Source: Micromonospora sp. WMMD980 (lineage in GTDB: Bacteria; Actinomycetota; Actinomycetes; Mycobacteriales; Micromonosporaceae). From it: DNA of 64,000 nucleotides. Numbering within the stretch: the stretch's first letter is position 1; every line of letters begins with the position of its first letter. The position numbers were made by a program, and so were the translations under genes. Shown one piece after another: positions 57,160-64,000 of this stretch. The notes beneath the pieces are model-generated. The model did no database searches, had not been told where the DNA came from, and saw only the letters and a list, made by a program, of their open reading frames with translations. The stretch lies in assembly GCF_029626035.1 (NCBI RefSeq), contig NZ_JARUBE010000003.1, forward strand, positions 2,232,001 to 2,296,000. The letters run 5' to 3'.

Positions 57160-57567
57160 TCAGCGGCTGAGCGTGATCCAGTAGCGGCGGACCCGGACGT
57201 GCCCGGTGTCGAGGATTCCCTGGAGCACGCCGCCCTGGCTCTCGATGGTGCGCGCGGAGGGACGCTCGCCGTAGCCGATCTGGCCCAGGTCGTCGTCCTG
57301 CCAGTGCCGCATCGCGATGCCCCCGAGCACCTGCCCGTCCTCGACGATCCACCGGCACGAGGCGTGCCGCTCGTCGGGGCACGGCGCCCCGGCCCCGTGG
57401 TCGAGCCAGAGACGCCGCCGCACCCAGTCGGCGAAGCCGTCGGGCGAGTCCAGGTCGTCCTCGGGGCCGATGCCGAAGCCATTCTCGTGCAGACCGGGTC
57501 CCCAGTCGTCGCGGCAGTCCTGGAAGGCGACATACAGGCTGGTGGTGGGCGATATCAGAGTAGGCAT
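57160..57567 (-). pseudogene. GNAT acetyltransferase with internal in-frame deletion
   Basis: 135 residues where the family has about 170. N-terminal strands ('TSLYVAFQDCRDDWGPGLHE', 'CRWIVEDGQVLGGIAMRHW', 'LGQIGYGERPSA') run straight into the C-terminal 'RTIESQGGVLQGILD'. The missing piece should hold motif A (R/QxxGxG/A, acetyl-CoA phosphate binding) and the following helix and strand. The joint lies at TCC-GCG-CGC (57250-57258), a Ser-Ala-Arg present on both sides in related proteins. This suggests deletion between short repeats. It is probably inactive. Confidence 0.65.
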
Positions 57568-57792
57568 GCGAGCCACCGTAGCCACGATCCGGGCCGCCGG
57601 CGATCCGCTCGAATCCACCGTGGATCATGCCCACGGGCCGCCTCTGCCTTCGGCGAGGTCATTCGCTTGGGGGGAGCACGTACGCACTCGCCCGGGCGAC
57701 CCCCGGGGGTCTCAGGTCGGGTGAGTGACCACTTGCGAGGCAGTGCACCCCGGCGCGCCAGGGCTGAGCATGAGCGAGATGAGTGATCTGCA

Positions 57793-58740
57793 TCACCAAC
57801 ACCGACCACGTGCCGGATGTACCCGGCGGTGCCGCACCGCCCGCGACGCAAAGGGGGTGACGTGTCGTCGGTTTACGGTCAGCAGGACCACGGTCCCGGC
57901 GACTGGCAGGATTCCGGCGAACTCGCTGTCCAGGAGCCAGAAGACCTGTACCACCAGCAGTTCCATCATCAGAGCAACCTCGAACAGGTTGGTTGCTGAC
58001 CGGCCACGGGTCGAGCGCCACAGCCCGAGGACCGCGAGCACGAACGCGGTGGACGCGAACGTCGCATAGATGACGTTGGGCAGGTTCGGATCCCGGGACA
58101 ACAGCACGAGCGGGCGACCCAGCGAGAAGAGGGTGAACACCGCGATCGCCGGTGCGGTCCAGCGGCGAAGCAACGGCCGTTGGCAGAAGTCGGCAAGCGC
58201 CGTCCGCCATTGCTCGCGGATGCGCGTCGGCCATTCACCGCCCGTCGGCGAGCCGGCGTGGCCATCTGCCGTCCGCTGCGCCGCGTTGACGAGTCGCTCC
58301 CGTTCGCTCAGGGGCCGGCGGTTGACACCGAGCCGTACCACGGCGTAGGTCGCGACGAGGACGGCGTAGATGATGGCGGCGACGGGTTCGTAGAAGTAGT
58401 TGTTGTCGGCGGTGAGAAATTTGCCGACCTCGTCGATGAACAAGCCGAAGCCGGCTCCGGCCACGACAGCGGCGGCATTTCTCACCGCGACGCCGAGGAA
58501 CAGCATGGACATCAGGTGGGCGGCGAGCATCCCGAGGCCGCCCCACAGCACGTGCGCGACGTGCAGTCCTCCGCCGCCGACCTGCGGATAGCCGGTCATG
58601 TGCAGGAACGCCCGGGTCACCAGGATGGTGAGCACCGCCGCGACGAGAAACAGCGTGAACCGGTCCGCGCCGCCCTCGTCCCGGACCGGTCGACCGGTCC
58701 AAAGTGGGTTGTCGGAGGCTGTGGACGCGGGCGTGGTCAC
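57793..58740 (-). CDS. multi-pass membrane protein of unknown function
   Basis: 315 residues with about seven hydrophobic helices: four in the first half ('FTLFLVAAVLTILVTRAFL', 'VLWGGLGMLAAHLMSMLFLG', 'AAAVVAGAGFGLFIDEVGKF', and YAVLVATYAVVRLG), a cytoplasmic loop of about 60 residues ('ERERLVNAAQRTADGH'), and three in the second half. 'GFGLFIDEVGKFLTADNNYFY' is its most distinctive stretch. The GTG at 58740 follows GATGAGGGG. The C-terminus is short and Arg/His-rich. No family was recognised with confidence; no operon partner. Confidence 0.7.
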   Translation of the reverse strand: MTTPASTASDNPLWTGRPVRDEGGADRFTLFLVAAVLTILVTRAFLHMTGYPQVGGGGLHVAHVLWGGLGMLAAHLMSMLFLGVAVRNAAAVVAGAGFGLFIDEVGKFLTADNNYFYEPVAAIIYAVLVATYAVVRLGVNRRPLSERERLVNAAQRTADGHAGSPTGGEWPTRIREQWRTALADFCQRPLLRRWTAPAIAVFTLFSLGRPLVLLSRDPNLPNVIYATFASTAFVLAVLGLWRSTRGRSATNLFEVALMMELLVVQVFWLLDSEFAGILPVAGTVVLLTVNRRHVTPFASRAVRHRRVHPARGRCW

Positions 58741-58857
58741 CCCCTCATCCTGGCCCGGGGCCCGGTCCCGGGCATCCGGAAAGCACCCCGACCGTCCCCC
58801 ATGGCACCCACTAGGGGCACCCGACCGCGGTAGCCAGCAGGCCGCCGTTCCGCGCGG

Positions 58858-59931
58858 TCAGTCCGGCAGCACCGCCGCCGCCACCCGGCGCGCCCGGCCC
58901 GGCTCGGTGAGCACGTCGACGTTGTCGACGTACTGGTCGACCGCGCCCACCGGAGGCCGGCCACGCAGCTCCGGATCGCTGATCGCGGCGCGCAACGCCT
59001 CGACGAACCGTCCCGCGTGCAGCACCAGGAACGGCCGGTCGTGGAACGGCCGCGCGGCCGGCTCCACGGGCCCGGCCAGCCCGGTGTCGTTGGTCCAGCC
59101 GGCCAGCGTCTCCAGCGCCCGCACCAGGCCGGCCTGCCGGGCCGCCCAGTCGCCGCCGCCGAGCGCGACGCCCAGCGCGTCCACCACCGGCCCCGCCGCG
59201 GGCAGTCCGGCGAAGACCGTGCCCAGCCACTTCGGGTACGGGGGCCAGCGGCGGTGCAGCAGCAGGCCGAGGCGCATCAGGTCGCCGGCCAGCCCGGCCG
59301 CGACCACCCGGCTGCCCACCTCGTCGCCGACCTCGGCACAGCGACCGGCCAGGTGCTCGGCCTGCGCCACCCGCTGCCAACCCGCCGCCAGCACGTGACG
59401 CCAGACGTCGTCCGGATACCACGCCAGCCGGGCCCGGACGGCCGTGAGCGCACCGCCCAGCCCGTCGTGGAACACCGCTCCTGCGGTCAGCTCCGCCAGC
59501 CGTTGCGTCGGCGTGGCCAGCCAGTCCGCCGTGGACAGGCCGGCGCGCGGGTCGACGCCCAACCGTTGCCGCAGCCACGACCCCAACTCGTCGACGCTCA
59601 CCCCGTGCCGGTCGCCGTCCGCGCGGACCACGCCGAGGCGGACCGTCGGGCCACCGGCGAACCGGGCCGGCCAGCCGAGGAACTCCGCCGGCAGCGCCGC
59701 GTCGAGCGCCGCCCGCACCGCCGCGATCCGCGTCTCGTCCGCCACGAAGAGCTGGGTCCGGGGCCCCCAGTCGTGGTCGGTGGAGCGGGGCGTGTCGAGA
59801 CCGAACAGCTCGGAGCCGCCGTCGAGCAGACCGGCGGAGTACGGCAGGCCGGGCGACCGCCGGGCCAGCAGCGGGGCCACCACCTCGTCGTGGAACCGGC
59901 GGGCCAGGACCAGACCGGGTACGAACGTCAC
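58858..59931 (-). CDS. DUF4037-like nucleotidyltransferase-fold protein
   Basis: 357 residues. 'SAGLLDGGSELFGLDTPRST' followed by DHDWGPR resembles the GS...DxD core of nucleotidyltransferases and is the DUF4037 signature. The C-terminal half is helical ('DLMRLGLLLHRRWPPYPKWL', 'PFLVLHAGRFVEALR'). The GTG at 59931 starts MTFVPGLVLARRFHDE; upstream codons would overlap the divergent exonuclease. Function unknown; it may modify a small molecule or tRNA-like substrate. Convergent with the membrane protein gene at 57793-58740 only in the sense of neighbouring; both are minus strand. Confidence 0.8.
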   Translation of the reverse strand: MTFVPGLVLARRFHDEVVAPLLARRSPGLPYSAGLLDGGSELFGLDTPRSTDHDWGPRTQLFVADETRIAAVRAALDAALPAEFLGWPARFAGGPTVRLGVVRADGDRHGVSVDELGSWLRQRLGVDPRAGLSTADWLATPTQRLAELTAGAVFHDGLGGALTAVRARLAWYPDDVWRHVLAAGWQRVAQAEHLAGRCAEVGDEVGSRVVAAGLAGDLMRLGLLLHRRWPPYPKWLGTVFAGLPAAGPVVDALGVALGGGDWAARQAGLVRALETLAGWTNDTGLAGPVEPAARPFHDRPFLVLHAGRFVEALRAAISDPELRGRPPVGAVDQYVDNVDVLTEPGRARRVAAAVLPD

Positions 59932-59974
59932 CCGACCAGTCTGCGCAACCGCCGTCCCCCACCTCGTCCCAGGG

Positions 59975-60002
59975 GTGTGCCACCCTGTTGCGCGTGGCAC
60001 AC
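59975..60002. promoter_or_regulatory. inverted repeat over the exonuclease start codon
   Basis: GTGTGCCAC (59975-59983) and GTGGCACAC (59994-60002) are perfect 9-bp inverted arms around ten bases. The right arm begins with the proposed GTG start codon. It could be a protein operator or an mRNA hairpin hiding the start. Confidence 0.5.
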
Positions 60003-60917
60003 CGACCCCCGATCCTGCTGATCGACTCCCCCAGCCTCTACTTCCGCGCCTACTTCGGCATTCCGGAGTCGGCCGCGAGGACCGACGACGGCCAGCCGGT
60101 CAACGCGGTGCGCGGCTTCCTCGACATGCTCGCGCAGCTGGTACGTACCCGCCGGCCGGACCGGATGATCTGCGCGCTGGACCACGACTGGCGGCCGGCG
60201 TGGCGGGTGGAGCTGCTGCCGTCGTACAAGGCGCACCGGGTCGCGCCCGAGGGCGGCGAGGTCGTGCCGGACACGCTCTCGCCGCAGGTGCCGATGATCC
60301 TGGAGGTCCTCGATGCGCTGGGCGTCCCGGCGGTCGGCGCCACCGGCTACGAGGCCGATGACGTGCTGGGCACGCTCTCGGTGACCCAGCCCGGCCCGGT
60401 CGAGGTGGTCTCCGGCGACCGCGACCTGTTCCAGCTCGTCGACGACGCGCACCCGACCCGCCTGCTCTACGTCGGTCGGGGCGTGGCCAAGCTGGACGAC
60501 TGCGACGACGCCGCGGTCCGCGCCCGCTACGGCGTGCCCGCCGCCCGCTACGCCGACTTCGCCGCGCTGCGCGGCGACCCCAGCGACGGCCTGCCCGGCG
60601 TGCCCGGCGTGGGTGAGAAGACCGCCGCCCGGCTGATCGACCGCTACGGCGGGCTCGACGGCATCCTGGCGGCGCTCGACGACCCCGGGTCCGGCTTCGC
60701 CCCCGGACTGCGCGGCAAGCTCGACGGCGCCCGCGACTACCTGGCCGTGGCGCCCAAGGTGGTTCGGGTCGCCACCGACGTGCCGCTGCCCGGGCTGGAT
60801 CCGGCGCTGCCGACGTCCCCCGCCGACCCCGACCGGCTGCTGGAGCTGGCCCAGCGGTGGAACCTGGCCGGCTCCTGCCGCCGCCTGGTCGACGCGCTCG
60901 CCGCCCCCCGCGCCTGA
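59994..60917 (+). CDS. 5'-3' exonuclease (PolA N-terminal / FEN type)
   Basis: 307-residue stand-alone nuclease removing 5' flaps or RNA primers. Metal-binding acidic motifs are present: 'LLIDSPSLYFRAYFG', 'GYEADDVLGTLS', 'VVSGDRDLFQLV' and 'LRGDPSDGLPGVPGVGEKTA', the last being the helix-3-turn-helix DNA-binding segment. There is no polymerase domain, and the length fits actinobacterial exonucleases that coexist with a full PolA. GTG at 59994 and TTG at 59988 are both possible starts. Divergent from the DUF4037-like gene (62 bp). Confidence 0.9.
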   Translation: MAHRPPILLIDSPSLYFRAYFGIPESAARTDDGQPVNAVRGFLDMLAQLVRTRRPDRMICALDHDWRPAWRVELLPSYKAHRVAPEGGEVVPDTLSPQVPMILEVLDALGVPAVGATGYEADDVLGTLSVTQPGPVEVVSGDRDLFQLVDDAHPTRLLYVGRGVAKLDDCDDAAVRARYGVPAARYADFAALRGDPSDGLPGVPGVGEKTAARLIDRYGGLDGILAALDDPGSGFAPGLRGKLDGARDYLAVAPKVVRVATDVPLPGLDPALPTSPADPDRLLELAQRWNLAGSCRRLVDALAAPRA

Positions 60918-61137
60918 GGGGCGGAGCCGGCCGGCGGCGGCGCGGCTCATCCCCGCCGAGACCCGCCCCAGCTGAGAACCGCCCGAGCCGAGGCTTGTCC
61001 CAGCCGCGCCCAGGCTGTCGCGGTTCCCGATACCGCCACCTCGCCGCACCGGCGACCTGATTCCGGACGGGACGACGTCGACGGGCAGGTGCGTCGAGCG
61101 CGGAAGGCCGGACTGCGGCAGCGGTCTCGCCGCCGGC

Positions 61138-62070
61138 TCAGTTGGGGGGGTCGGACTTGCGGCGCGACGGGAACTGGGCACCGGGCTGTGCCAGCGTCGA
61201 GCGGGCGCGCAGGCCCACCGGGTCCGGCGCGGGCTGCTCCGGCGCCACACCGGGGGCGCGCAGGCCCACCGGGTCCGGCGCGGCCTCGGGCACCGGCGTG
61301 GCACCGTCGAGCCGGGCAGCCACGTAGGCGGCTCCGGCGCGGTCGTCGTCGGACGGCGCGGCGAGCAGCGCGTAGACCAGCACCACCACGCTGAAGATCA
61401 CGGCGAGCACGATCGGCACCAGCAGACCGCTGACCTCGGTGCCGGTGGTGGCGCCGCGGCCCTCGTGCAGGTGCACCGACAGCGCGCTCGTGCCGGTGAA
61501 GTGCATGCCGTTCACGGCGACGCCCATGACCAGCGCGGAGGCGATGATGGCGACGCCGCGCCGGACGGTCATCGCCAGCCAGAGCGCCACCGTGGCGGCC
61601 ACCAGCGCGATGACCACGGACAGCGCCACCCGCAGCGGGTCGTAGCCGAGCGAGCCGTCCAGCCGCGTGGCCGCCATTCCGGTGTAGTGCATGGCGGCCA
61701 CCCCGGCGCCGGTGAAGAAGCCGCCGGCGAGCAGCCGGATCGCGGTGAGTCGGCCGGTGCCCACGATCGCCAGGCCGATGCCGACCGCGCCCACCGCGAT
61801 CACCGTGCTGGCCGCGGTCAGCGGCACGTCGTAGCGGATCCGGGTGCCGCCGACGGCGAAGCCGAGCATGGCCATGAAGTGCATCGCCCAGATGGCGGTG
61901 CCGCCCAACGCCCAGGCCGCGAGCAGACCCCACCAGGCGCGCTGGCCGGCGCCGGTGGCGGTCCGGATACGGCCGGCGCAGACCAGGCCGAGCGCCGAGC
62001 CGAGCACGGACAGCGCGTAGCTGAGCGCGGGTGTGATCCACCCGTACTCAAAGTGATTGATCTCGCCCAC
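61138..62070 (-). CDS. MHYT-domain membrane sensor
   Basis: 310 residues with seven hydrophobic helices. Three MHYT-type motifs are visible: 'WAMHFMAML', 'AAMHYTGMA' and 'NGMHFTGTS'. They are proposed to bind copper and sense O2, CO or NO. No output domain (GGDEF/EAL) is attached; the tail is cytoplasmic, low-complexity and holds the repeat PAPDPVGLRA twice. The GTG at 62070 is set by GGAAGG five bases upstream; the longer frame to 62121 adds an unrelated leader. Confidence 0.88.
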   Translation of the reverse strand: MGEINHFEYGWITPALSYALSVLGSALGLVCAGRIRTATGAGQRAWWGLLAAWALGGTAIWAMHFMAMLGFAVGGTRIRYDVPLTAASTVIAVGAVGIGLAIVGTGRLTAIRLLAGGFFTGAGVAAMHYTGMAATRLDGSLGYDPLRVALSVVIALVAATVALWLAMTVRRGVAIIASALVMGVAVNGMHFTGTSALSVHLHEGRGATTGTEVSGLLVPIVLAVIFSVVVLVYALLAAPSDDDRAGAAYVAARLDGATPVPEAAPDPVGLRAPGVAPEQPAPDPVGLRARSTLAQPGAQFPSRRKSDPPN

Positions 62071-62144
62071 GGTGACCTTCCCCCGATCCGCTACCGGCGC
62101 GTAACCGTCGCGCCCGGGCAATGATCCGGCAGGGCCCGACCAGG

Positions 62145-62185
62145 CACGACACCACCCCCTGACAGTTCCGGGGGGTGGTGTCGTG
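62145..62185 (-). terminator. hairpin after the helicase gene
   Basis: Perfect 15-bp stem (CACGACACCACCCCC at 62145-62159 with 62171-62185) and an 11-base loop, about 50 bases past the helicase stop and before the MHYT promoter region. Confidence 0.8.
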
Positions 62186-62235
62186 ATGACGCGGCGATGC
62201 GTCGGTTCTCCCGTGGCGGTGACCGAAAGTGATCG

Positions 62236-64000
62236 TCAGGCGGAGGCGTGGTAGGCCAGGACGCCCCGGTTGACGGCCGAGATCGCCTGCCGGGCGGTGG
62301 ACCGGAGCTCGGTCGAGGCGCCGCCCGAGTCCGCGATCTGGCCCAGCAGGTCGACCACCTGCCGTGCCCACCTGACGAAGTCGCCGGCCGGCATCTCGCC
62401 GTCGATCTGGTGCCCGCTGGCGAGCACCTTGGCGAGCGCCTCGCCGCGCGCCCAGCGGTAGATCGGCCAGGCGAAGCCGAAATCCGGCTCGCGGGTGACC
62501 GTCAGCCCGCGCGACGCCTCGTCCGCCTCGATGTCGCCCCACAGCTTGAGCGTCTCGTCGACCGCGTCGCCGACCGCGCCGCGGGGCAGCGACGCCCGCT
62601 CGTCCAGATCACGCCGCGCCTCGAAGACCACCACCGACACGGCGGCGGCCAGTTCGGCCGGGGAGAGCCCGTCCCACACGCGCCGGCGCAGGCACTCGGC
62701 GACCAGCAGGTCGGCCTCGGTCCAGATGCGGGCCAGCATCCGGCCCGCGTCGGTGACCCCGCCGTCGGCGGCCAGGTAGCCGCGCGCGGTCAGCAGCGCG
62801 ACGATCCGGTCGAACGTGCGCGCCAGCGAACCGGTGCGCCCGCTCACCCGCTGGCGCAACTCCTCGGTGTCGCGCTCCAGCCGACGGCGGCGCTCCGCCC
62901 ACCGGGCGTGCTCCTCCCGCTCCGGGCAGGCGTGGCAGGGATGCCCGCGCAGCTCGACACGGAGCTGGCTGAGCCGGTGATCCTCCCCCACCGCCTGACG
63001 GGAGCGCCCGCCGCGTCGGCCGCCGTGCCGGTCCAGCCCGGTGCCGCTGACCGCGGCGGCCAGGTCACGCCGGGCCGCCGGCGACCGGTGGTTGAAGTGC
63101 TTCGGCACCCGGATCCGGGTGAGCACCTCCGCCGGGCTGGTGAAGTCGCCGGGGGTGACCCGGCCGGCCCACCGGTCCTGGGTGAGCACCAACGGGCGGG
63201 GTTCGCCGAAGCCGCCGGTGGCCGGGTCGAGCACCACGGCCAGGCCGGCCCGCCGCCCGGACGGCACCCGGATCACGTCGCCGACCCGCAGCCGCTCCAG
63301 CGAGGCGACGGCCGCCGCCTTGCGCTGGGTCTGCCCCTGCCGGGCGATGGCCCGCTCCTGGTCGGCGATGGCCACCCGCAACGCGAAGTACTCGTCGAAG
63401 TCGCCCTGGTGGCAGGCGGCCTCCGCGCCGTACGCCTCGATCGTCTCGGTGTTGCGCTGCACCTGCCGGGCCAGGCCGACCACCGACCGGTCGGCCTGGA
63501 ACTGCGCGAAGGAGGACTCCAGCAGCGCCCGGGCCGGCTCCGCTCCGACGCTGCCGACCAGGTTGACGGCCATGTTGTAGGACGGCCGGAAGCTGGAGCG
63601 CAGCGGATAGGTGCGGGTGGAGGCGAGGCCGGCCACGTGGCGGGGGTCGGTCTCCGGTGACCAGACCACCACCGCGTGGCCCTCGACGTCGATGCCCCGC
63701 CGACCGGCCCGGCCGGTGAGCTGGGTGTATTCACCGGGCGTCAGGTCGACGTGGGCCTCGCCGTTGAACTTGACCAGCCGCTCCAGCACCACGCAGCGGG
63801 CCGGCATGTTGATGCCCAGCGCCAGCGTCTCGGTGGCGAAGACCGCCTTGACCAGGCCGCGGACGAACAGCTCCTCGACGACCTCCTTGAACGCGGGGAG
63901 CATGCCGGCGTGGTGGGAGGCCAGGCCGCGCTCCAGGCCGTCGAGCCACTCCCAGTAGCCGAGCACGGTCAGGTCCTCGCCGGGGATCGCGGTGATCCTC
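62236..64000 (-). CDS. helY: Ski2-like DEAD/DExH helicase, C-terminal part (HelY-type), partial
   Basis: The coding frame runs off the right edge; 588 codons are in the window and the N-terminal helicase domain with Walker A/B is outside. Seen here are the second RecA domain ('GLASHHAGMLPAFKEVVEEL', 'VKAVFATETLALGINMPARC', motif VI 'QLTGRAGRRGID'), a middle beta-barrel region, and the DSHCT-type C-terminal helical domain ('DLLVAECLRRRVWDGLSPAE', 'WARQVVDLLGQIA'). This matches HelY, an actinobacterial RNA helicase. The stop is at 62236. Confidence 0.92.
   Translation of the reverse strand, partial: RITAIPGEDLTVLGYWEWLDGLERGLASHHAGMLPAFKEVVEELFVRGLVKAVFATETLALGINMPARCVVLERLVKFNGEAHVDLTPGEYTQLTGRAGRRGIDVEGHAVVVWSPETDPRHVAGLASTRTYPLRSSFRPSYNMAVNLVGSVGAEPARALLESSFAQFQADRSVVGLARQVQRNTETIEAYGAEAACHQGDFDEYFALRVAIADQERAIARQGQTQRKAAAVASLERLRVGDVIRVPSGRRAGLAVVLDPATGGFGEPRPLVLTQDRWAGRVTPGDFTSPAEVLTRIRVPKHFNHRSPAARRDLAAAVSGTGLDRHGGRRGGRSRQAVGEDHRLSQLRVELRGHPCHACPEREEHARWAERRRRLERDTEELRQRVSGRTGSLARTFDRIVALLTARGYLAADGGVTDAGRMLARIWTEADLLVAECLRRRVWDGLSPAELAAAVSVVVFEARRDLDERASLPRGAVGDAVDETLKLWGDIEADEASRGLTVTREPDFGFAWPIYRWARGEALAKVLASGHQIDGEMPAGDFVRWARQVVDLLGQIADSGGASTELRSTARQAISAVNRGVLAYHASA

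Noticed and set aside
1..64000. tRNA, rRNA or riboswitch
   Set aside because: No cloverleaf with a CCA-type acceptor and TTCGA arm, no rRNA signature and no known riboswitch core were recognised by eye; a covariance-model search could still find small RNAs.

Overview
The window is GC-rich, with dense short-spaced operons, frequent GTG starts, leaderless promoters, CBM2-bearing secreted glycosidases, and CebR-type and LacI-type control. This points to a filamentous actinomycete. The gene set (LtrA, HelY, SigF/SigB-type sigma factor, class F sortase, MHYT protein, GH87 enzymes) fits Micromonosporaceae, most likely Micromonospora; the genus is an inference, not a search result.

Layout. 80-5453: a secreted GH-A-like glycosidase with Fn3 and CBM2, a PAP2-type membrane protein, and an MFS exporter divergent from its TetR regulator. 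5460-11599: a class F sortase with a CHRD-like surface protein, a membrane Ser/Thr kinase, LtrA, and an SRPBCC-TM-CBM2-like fusion. 11673-15300: a CebR-type-controlled GH30 xylanase convergent with a PL1 pectate lyase. 15406-20563: a complete minimal Tn7-like transposon (tnsA-tnsB-tnsC-tniQ) with terminal inverted repeats and a 5-bp target duplication. It sits in the last codons of a membrane protein gene whose SigE-family sigma partner (21778-22300) carries an apparent +1 frameshift. 22305-27125: a CPBP remnant, an EamA exporter overlapping a MocR regulator head to head, an ECF sigma factor with a SnoaL-like tail, a DUF6069-like protein, and a 39-bp tandem repeat.

27182-42997 is the most coherent system: an apparent alpha-1,3-glucan (mutan/nigeran-type, for example fungal wall) utilisation locus. 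Three secreted GH87-like enzymes of different architecture would cut the polymer outside the cell. A lipoprotein binding protein and two permeases would import oligosaccharides; no ATPase gene is present, as is usual where MsiK is shared. A cytoplasmic GH13 glucosidase would split them. A LacI-family repressor with a perfect TTCTTGCAAGAA operator sits between the importer and the third GH87 gene.

43291-49322: a small membrane protein, a SigF/SigB-type sigma factor, an MtrAB-LpqB-like response regulator / histidine kinase / GerMN lipoprotein set, and a tight STAS - GlsB-like - zinc-ribbon STAS - BON operon that looks like a stress-signalling unit. 49338-50895: a second CebR-type-controlled gene, a CBM2-GH5 endoglucanase. 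50953-64000: an AurF-like diiron oxygenase divergent from a TetR gene, a DUF4873-like protein ending in a perfect 60-bp palindrome, a YdcF-like protein, a GT2 enzyme, a discoidin/beta-helix protein, a deleted GNAT, a membrane protein, a DUF4037-like protein, a PolA-type 5'-3' exonuclease, an MHYT sensor, and the C-terminal part of HelY running off the window edge.

No tRNA, rRNA, CRISPR array or riboswitch was recognised. All family assignments come from reading motifs by eye; no database search was run.
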